Notes under the pieces: generated by a model | What the model was told of the DNA's origin: nothing | What the model saw: only the letters and a program-made list of their open reading frames with translations | The model's database searches: none | NCBI GenBank assembly: GCA_903813345.2 | Contig: CAIIXF020000006.1 | Coordinates: 19,165,936 to 19,229,935 of the forward strand | Direction: 5' to 3' | From: Owenia fusiformis | Taxonomy: Eukaryota > Annelida > Polychaeta > Sabellida > Oweniidae | Length of the DNA: 64,000 bases | Program-made: the position numbers and the translations under genes | Shown here: in pieces, positions 48,101 to 57,100 of the stretch | How the letters are laid out: every line of letters begins with the position of its first letter | Numbering within the stretch: position 1 is the first letter of the stretch

Positions 48101-51100
48101 ATCATGCTTGTTTGTGTAGAACATGAAGTTTTGTACCATTAAATTGTTTTTCTTTGTTCAGGATGTACTTGCAAATACAGATATCAACTTGGATTGGTCA
48201 TTTAAGAGATCTTTAATACAGGATATTGTAAATGTAAGTAATGTGGAAACTAAATATCTATCAAAAGCAAAAATTACTAGAAATGCAAAGAAAACATGGA
48301 TATGAAATTCCAGAACCCAAGGCAAAGTTCCGTTCGTGTTCCCATTTGATTTCAAATACAATATTGGTGTGTTCTTTTAATAAAATGGTATTTAGATCTA
48401 CAATCTACAATCACCTACATGGAACTAATGTCACTTCCTCATTTTATCTGTATATATTTATATGGATGAACTATGAATATATAATGTATATATGTAATGT
48501 AGGGGATGTTTTACATACATACGTCACCAGTGAAATGCCACGGGAAACTGAAATCGTCCAACTGTGTAGTGACAGGGCGTTTCACAGTGAAGATAACTGA
48601 CTTTGGTTTGCGAATGCTTTATGATGACACATCTGTGAAACATCTGGAACATAAAGAGGATAATTCAGGTGATAAAATAATATGATATCAAAATATCGTG
48701 AACTGGATCGAAAAACAAACCCTTTGTTTCTCTCATGCATGGTTTACTTTCAAAACCCCCATATACCATTTCATTTTAGTTAAAAAAGTAAAAAAAAATA
48801 TATGCGTCGTCATGCAATGCTCATAACTTTTGATAATGGAATCCATAAAATTTTATGGTTTAATGCCCTTTAGTGGATTGAGCAATTTTTGAGCTTTTTG
48901 TGAGAGATGATTGATGTGATCTTCCTAGATAAAATCTTCATCAAGGATAAATCCCAGATGTTAATCGGAGGTTTTGCATGGAATAACTACCACGCCAAAA
49001 TAAAGCGATGATTTTGAAGATTTTTAATCCAGTTTGAATGAAATACCACTTGTTCACTTTTGGAAGGTTTAAACTTTATAAACTATTTCTTTGACCAGAA
49101 GCTAATTGTATTGAGATCATTTTGGATTTGCCTAATTTGGTCATTTGATGGGTAAAAACAGAATATAAGGACGTATCGCCAGCGTAAATACAGGTTTCAG
49201 AATCTAGATTGTCAGGAAGATAATTTATATAGATTAAAAACATAAAAGGGGCCTATTAATGATCCCCGAGGAACATTAGAGTTTATAAAATCGTCATTTG
49301 AGAGTTTTGACTTTTGATCATAGATTGATAGGCAAAGTTTTTTGTTTCTCAAGTAAGAATTACATAAGTCAGCTGTTTTACCATTTATTCCATAGGATTT
49401 CATTTTGTGAATCAGAAGTGAGTGCGGGTGGTATCGGTTTAAATAGCAAAAATGAGGAAAAGTTCCAAAATAATTACGGTACATGATTTTGAAAGTATTT
49501 CTAGCCGGGGGGGGGGGGAGCTTCCGCTCCACCACTTCCCGCTTGGCCATGGGCCTGTTATGCATATTCTGATTTATATCTAATTATTTCTGTTGCTAAG
49601 CAGCTTTGTGGATTGCTCCCGAGATCCTGAGAGGCAGCGATACTAGAGCGACACAGCAGGGGGATGTATTCAGTTTTGCCATAATACTCCAGGAAATCAT
49701 AACCAGGCAAATGCCATATGGTGAAGTACGCGACACACTTGACGTTAAAGGTGCATACCATTCTCTCCGTCCGACCCAATTACTGTGCAATGGGTTTTAA
49801 AACTAACGTTTTGAGAAAAAAGAAATTACAGTGCTTTTACTTATACATGTACATGCCCATTTAAATGAAAAAGGTTCACGTATTTCTTTTCAAGTTTCCA
49901 GGAACACGTTCATTGATTCCCATACGTATATAGAGGGAGTGTATACTTTAAATCTCCATTTGATATTGTCCATTGCAGATATTATTGGACAGATTAAAGC
50001 AGCAAATCCAGTGCTGAGACCAAAAGTCGACCACACATGTCCACACGATGTGAAAGATTTACTCCAAAAATGCTGGCTTGAGAATCCAGATGAAAGACCC
50101 GATTTTAAATCTATAAATATGATGTTTAGAAAGTCATCAAAGTAAGTCAAGACATGAAATGTATACTGATTACAACAGTATTGTAACTTAGATACCACTG
50201 TTTTGTAATTCTTTAATTTCAACACAAACACACTTTTCTAATAATATATCGGCTGAGCATAAAACAAAGGGCTGTACTTTGATACTTGTTAATTCTGACA
50301 CCCTCTCATGTTCAAATTTCAGATAAAGATTTCTTTTCAAGGGACTAAAATCGATAAAAGTCAAAAACGCATGTTCTGGACATTTCAAAATGATGTCTCC
50401 GAGTTTATTTCCATGAACTGATCATGTTTGAGTACTTAACTAAATTAGTCTCCTTAGAATAAATTTTCTCCAGTAGACAGGCAGTGTGAATCACCGGATT
50501 TCGTTTTTGAGAATATGTTTTCATTTTAATCCTGTGTACAGATTACTCAAGCTATGTCCTTGAAAATCGGTCAGTACATTGACAACATCATGCTTTTGAA
50601 ATGTCAACAGTTTGAAAGGGTTTGAAAGGATAATGGAGGAACGTAGCATCAAATTACGGCCCATCCGATATAACTGCTATGTGGAGTTTCTATATTCTCT
50701 TGACTTTTCCAGAGGTACGGGGAATATAATGGACAATCTTTTAAAAAGAATGGAAGTGTATGCAAACAATTTGGAACATATTGTGGAAGACAGAACCAGT
50801 CAACTGATTGTAGAAAAGAAAAAATCTGAGGAATTATTGCATCAAATTTTACCAAAGTGAGTTGGATTGAATTGCATATTCAAATTAAATCTCAGCAAAA
50901 ATGAGAACATTACGTGTGTCTCATAACGCAATTTGCTAAGTAGCCATTTTCTTTTTTATTTTAATCAAAATATGAATCTGCCGGAATGTTTGAAATTTAC
51001 GTTAGAGAGTTAACATATACGGTAATCGTAATACTGCATGTTACTACAATCACTTAACAGTTGATTATGAGGATGGCGTGTTTGTGAATACTATTTTCAT

Positions 51101-54100
51101 GTCACCATCAAAAAGTGGTGACATATTATATGATCTTGGTTTTTTCTAACGGCGGTTGGTGGTTAGGGGTTGGCGGTTGGCGTCTGTAACAAATTCTTAC
51201 AACTTCCAATATCTAAATAGATACTGTTTAGACTGAATTCAATTTCCTAGAAATTCAAATCTGACTTTAGACTGAACTCATAATATTGTGAGCAACTTGG
51301 TGGTGACATTTTGTCATGTTAATGCCTTGTTTATTTGTTATAATATTCTTTATTAGAGCAATCGCAGAGAGACTGATGAATGGGCTAGCAGTGGACCCAG
51401 AATCGTTTGATAATGTGACTATATATTTCTCAGACATAATTGGATTTACAAGCTTATCTTCAAATAGCACCCCTCTTCAGGTATTGTATTAAAATGAGAT
51501 AATTTTGTCTTTGGTACTCTGATACAATATTGATTTTCTGAATAATATTCCTGAAATGGAATCATTGTCTTTTAGACATCTAAAAAGGGTGTAGATAGGT
51601 AGAATCCTGAGCATCTAAAAAAGGTTGCAGTAAAAAGCCCAATTAGTCGTCCATCAAATGGTATATATCTAGATCATTATGTAACTGTCATGAGAGGAGC
51701 GCTGTGCCAAGTTATCTTCCTGTGTGGCAATTGATGTGTAATTGGCTTAGTATTCTTTTTTCTGTTACATTATATAAGAGGACAGGCCTGTTCATAATGG
51801 ACTAGACTGGGGGCTGAGTAACTCTCTTATGTAAAAATGGTTTGGCAAAAAGCTTAACTTACTCTATAATAGGCCTGCAAAGGAGTGGTATTGAGATGGT
51901 GAACTTTTTTTAACTCGCGTTTCTCTCAAATCAGTCTTCAAAACATTTTAAAAATTTCACACATCGTCAATTTAATGATCATCTTTTGGATGGTAAAAAT
52001 ATAATTTGAAATATATATATCCTTTTCTCTATATTGTTTTAGAAAAAACAACAGACACTTCTTTTGTTCTTGGTATCATATGTTCGGAATGAAATAAAAC
52101 ATCTATCCGAACCTCATTGGAACAAAACGACATGAACACAATGTGTTTAGGTCTCTCAATATTGTAATTGTACAAAGGAACGTTTGGTTGATTTAAAAAA
52201 GTATCTTGTTAATGAAATAAAAGGTTTATCTTAATTTTTATCTATTCTGGGGGGGGGGGTTGTTTTAAGTTTTTGCATGCTTTTTGTTAAATCAACCTTT
52301 GTATAACTATAATATTGAGAGGTCTAGGAAAATGTTGTATATGCTATTTTGTTCCAACGAGTGGATTACATGAGTTCGACAGACACACTTGGGAGAATCT
52401 AAAAAGACTGAAGTCCCAATTAGATTTATTTAGTTTCCTCCCCGACATTGAGGATTTCAGGGAGATCTACACCTATGCTCACTAATAAATTATCACCTAC
52501 ACATATTGCGACTTAACGTTACAGTTGTCCTTATTTGCAGATCGTGGAACTTTTGAATGATTTATACACAGTTTTTGACAGTATTCTAGAGAATCACGAT
52601 GTATATAAGGTAAGTGATTAATGGGGCAATATGTTTATTGTTTATCTTCAACATATTAACACTTTGAATCGATATGATATAGTTGACATCAGGGGTAAAC
52701 TAGAATCTCCTTTATTTTTAGTAGTGGTTCTGCAAATAATAAATTGGAATATTTCAAATGAAACAACGTTGATGTATTATGCAAAAGTGTAAAATACCAC
52801 CCAAATTGCAATTACAGATTACATTTTTGGTCAACCAAATGATAAGTTAATGGACAAGGTACATAATGTAAACGAAATCACACCACCAAGTAGCAAAGTT
52901 AATGAACTATAGGACTTTGTATCCAGTGAGTGAAAATGTATTAACGAGGCGTATAGTCTTTTTATTTTTGCGTGAAGTCACTCAGTAAAATTACGATTTC
53001 TTTGCAACCTGATGTCCATTCAAAATCATTCAAGTATCTATGTATTCCTAACACGTTTGGACATCCGGTAATGACAACGTCTACCCAATGTTTGCACGCA
53101 AAATTGACGTAATTCATGACTGAAATCGGGAAGACAAAATTGCTTGTGAAAACTAATTAAGTGTTCCAGAGACTCTAATCTACTTGGCTAAGGTTTATTT
53201 GAAGACACATTGCCTTATTAAGCAGGTAGAGGGGCATACATGTACTTTACTTGTTTACATAAACGTAAATCATTACATGAAATCTGCAGTCTTCCGGGTT
53301 TTATCTGGGTTTATATTGTCTTATTGGTGCTTTTCGACTTTTAAACAAACCTTACCTAAATGGATTTGTGTCTCGGGAACATTTTTGTAAATAGATATTA
53401 TAAACAATTCTGAAAGAATATCACATATTTTTTTCCCCTATTTCAGTCAGAAATTACGTCAATTTTACGTGCAAACATTGGGTTGACGTTGTCATTACCG
53501 GATGCCCAAACGTGTCAGGAACACATATATACTTGAATGATGTTGATTGGACATCAGGGTGCAGAAAAATCGTAATTTTACTGAGTGGCTTCACGAAGTA
53601 AAAAGCAGCACTAAAGGCCACCTGAAACTGCCGCACAAAAGTAGCTGTACTGTGGGTATACAAATATGGTATCAAATGTTTTAACTTTAAGGTGGAGACC
53701 ATTGGAGATGCTTATATGGTTGTGTCTGGACTCCCAATACGTAACGGTTCTAACCACGCAAAAGAAATAGCATCCATGTCCGTGTCTATTCTCGGGGCAC
53801 TGCTAACGTTTCGGATAAGGCACCTTCCAAAAGAAAAACTAAATATAAGAATAGGCCTGCACTCAGGTAAAAGATCCTACTACCTTTAAAGGCACGGCTG
53901 GGGTAGTAGAGATGCATGAAGTCGCGTGCATAGCAGACACTAGTAAATATCTGAAATCAGAGTTTTCTTACCTATGTTGATTCAATGGTTATTCTTATTA
54001 TCTGTCTCTGTGTCTGGTTTCAACTGGGTTACAAATAGAGGGCATATAGAATATCATAATAATTCATCACAATAAACACCAATAAACACTCATCCTAGTA

Positions 54101-57100
54101 TTCCGTGATTCCGCGTCGCCGCAGAAAAACCGCAGAAATTTGCATTTTCATTTTTTTTGCAGAATTTTTGTTTTGGCACGGAATTTCGCGGAAAACATGA
54201 TTTTTCCAGTCAACCATCTCATCCCATATTTGTCACTCACCTAAACACCCAAAGACTCCGCTCGTTTGTTGTCAGATACTTGGGTTTTGTCAGATTTTCA
54301 AGAGGAAATCTGAAATCTGTTTTAAATTCTCGAACTTCCGCCTTTGCACTTAGAGGTAAGACTGCGTCTAACATAATCACGAAATTTGAAACCGATGACT
54401 GTCCCTCGTAATTGTTTTGCAATAATATGTCTAATATTGTATTCTTTTGTATTCTAACGCAATAAATCATGCTTCTTCTTCCGTTTTACTTCGTCATATA
54501 TAAATAAACGACATCTGAATTCCCTGCATATTGATCTGGAATTTCGTGATACTTCGAATTTCGTGATAGTTCACAAGTGAGCATTTGGTAAGTTTTGTCG
54601 CTAATTGATTAAAATTGCATCTGGTGTTATTACTGCAGTTTTCCATTATCGCTGAAGAAAGCAGCATAAGTGGAGTTCAAAAATTTTGAATTATTAATTT
54701 TTTGGAAAAAATTATTGATTTTAGCAAGAATTTCATTTTTTGCACATACTTGAACCGCAAAATTTCACTTTTCCCCGTGCAGAATTTGGTGCAGAATTTT
54801 AGATTTCATGCAGAATTTGGTGCAGAATTTGGCTTTTTCATGCAGAATTTCTGCGCAGAATTTGCATTTTTCTCATGCAGAAAACTAGGATGTGTGAATA
54901 AAATATCGCAATTAATGGTTCAAAGAAACAGAGCACGCACATCCAAAAATGGCAATGGTAAATGATTCGCCAATAACTTTACATGGGTGTATTGGAAAAT
55001 CAATTAATCCTTCGTATGATAAACTTGTAGGCCCATGTGTTGCTGGGGTTGTTGGACTTAAGATGCCTCGTTACTGCCTCTTTGGCGACACTGTCAATAC
55101 TGCAAGCAGAATGGAAACAAATGGAGAAGGTATGATACAACACATACAATCCAAACATTATCTTGTCGTTTGTTCCAAAAGTGCATGGATATTTCTGTTT
55201 TCACGCACATTTCATTTGAGCGATCCTCATTATTGTTTCGTTCCTCGTTTCTCGTTTAGTTATGCATGCATAAAGACGTATCACAAACGCCTTCTACGTT
55301 CAGACGTTTACATTAAATGTAATTGGCCTTATTGTGATGACTTCAGAATGACTTGAACGATTGTCTAGGTTTATTCAAACGATATTTCGATAGACTAGGA
55401 TTCTTGATCAACAGGATTACATCACATTTTCAGCTCTTAGAATACATATAAGTGATGTAACAAAGAGGGCGCTGAGTGCACATGGAAATGAATTTACTTT
55501 TGAATCAAGGGGTTCTCTCGAAGTTAAGGTAAGAATTTTAATCGTCGTTATTATTTAATTATATTATTAAGATTAAAGGTTAATGAGATCAAAAGTTTTG
55601 TACCATATATCACACCTGCTGATGTACGTCTCGCATCAACTCTTTAATCACTTGATTCCCATTTCATAGGACCATATTTTCCGCTAATTCTGTGCATGTA
55701 TTAAGCTCTTGTGATTATGTATTAGATAATATCCCAATTTTGATCGAATGTAGTCTTGAATCGCCTAAAATAAAGTCTTCAATATCGTCAATGACAACGG
55801 AATCTGAATTTCAAATAATTCACCGAGACAACTACACATGGTAAAATGTGACAACCGGACTATGGTAAATGTATTGGATTGAAAAATGACAACAGGAACG
55901 AGTTGCATTACTTCTTTCCTGTCAAATGTCAAACTGAATTGTCATTCCGATATAATTAACAGCACATTTGATCCACATTTACCGTCCAGTGTAATATTTA
56001 GATCGTTATAATTAAAAGGCTTTATTTTGGTGATAGAACATAGCTAAATGAGGGACCCTTTGATTGACTATACCAAGAATATGTTAGGAAAAGCTTTACA
56101 ACTTTATATAGATGTCTTACGTTCTACAATGATACGTCTCGTCAGAAGCATCATTTTTGTTCTTTTTGCCCAAACATTGAATCGATATGCATTTTTATGT
56201 CCCCACCACATAGTGTGGGGCCATATTGTCGGCCTAGGCGCGTCCGTCTGTCTGTCCGTCTGTCTGTCCGTCTGTCTGTCCGTACGTCCGGCAGTTTTCT
56301 CCAAAACCGCTACAGATATCACCTTCAAATTTTCAGGGATAACTTATGAGTGCATACAGATGTGGATGAAAAAAAATTAACTCGATACCTACTTCCTGTC
56401 GGCCATTTTGAAGTCAAATGCTAAAATCCTTGTCTGCAAACTTTAAGAAAAACTGCTTCACAGTTGCTTTTAAAACTTTAACATCTTGTTCAGCTCACTT
56501 CATTCTAGATCTGATTAGGTTTTGGACCTGCTAGCTCAGTCATGTCAGCCATTTTGAATGTCTTAAGAAAAGTTAGCGCGCGATAATACTTTGTATCATA
56601 TTGAATGGTGTTTTTGAGTTTTCATACTTTAACTATTTAGTAGCTTTATAAATAATTTCAGATGTACTTTGCTGTAAAAGCCTACTTTATTGTTAACAGT
56701 AGTTATATGTGATAATTTTGTAAAAAGAAATCAGCAAAAACTCATAAGGACTTTTTTATTGTCGGCCATTTTGGATTTTTCGGTCCTAAAATCTTGTCTG
56801 TGAAGTCTTGTCTGCGCGTTTTCAGGTGAACCGTTTGGTGGATCAATTTCAAATTTTCAGGGATGATTCTTAGTATAAAAATCTAGATCTCATTAGTTTT
56901 TTGGCATTCTGGGTAAATGTCAAGGCAGCCATTTTGGATTTTCCGTCCTAAAATCTTGTCTGTAAAGTCTTGTCTACTCGTTTTCAGGTGAACCGTTTCG
57001 TAGATCAATTTCAAATTTTCAGGAATGATTCTTAGTATGAAAATCTAGAACTGATTAGTTTTTTTGCATTCTGGGTAAATGTCAAGGCAGCCATTTTGGA

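Noticed and set aside
48241-48600. 119-codon frame across exon 15
   Set aside because: Different frame from the cyclase reading frame, and intronic for most of its length.
50612-50712. Upstream extension of exon 18
   Set aside because: Open but without family similarity. The pyrimidine-tract AG at 50712 gives the correct phase and the conserved [10 protein letters not shown] start.
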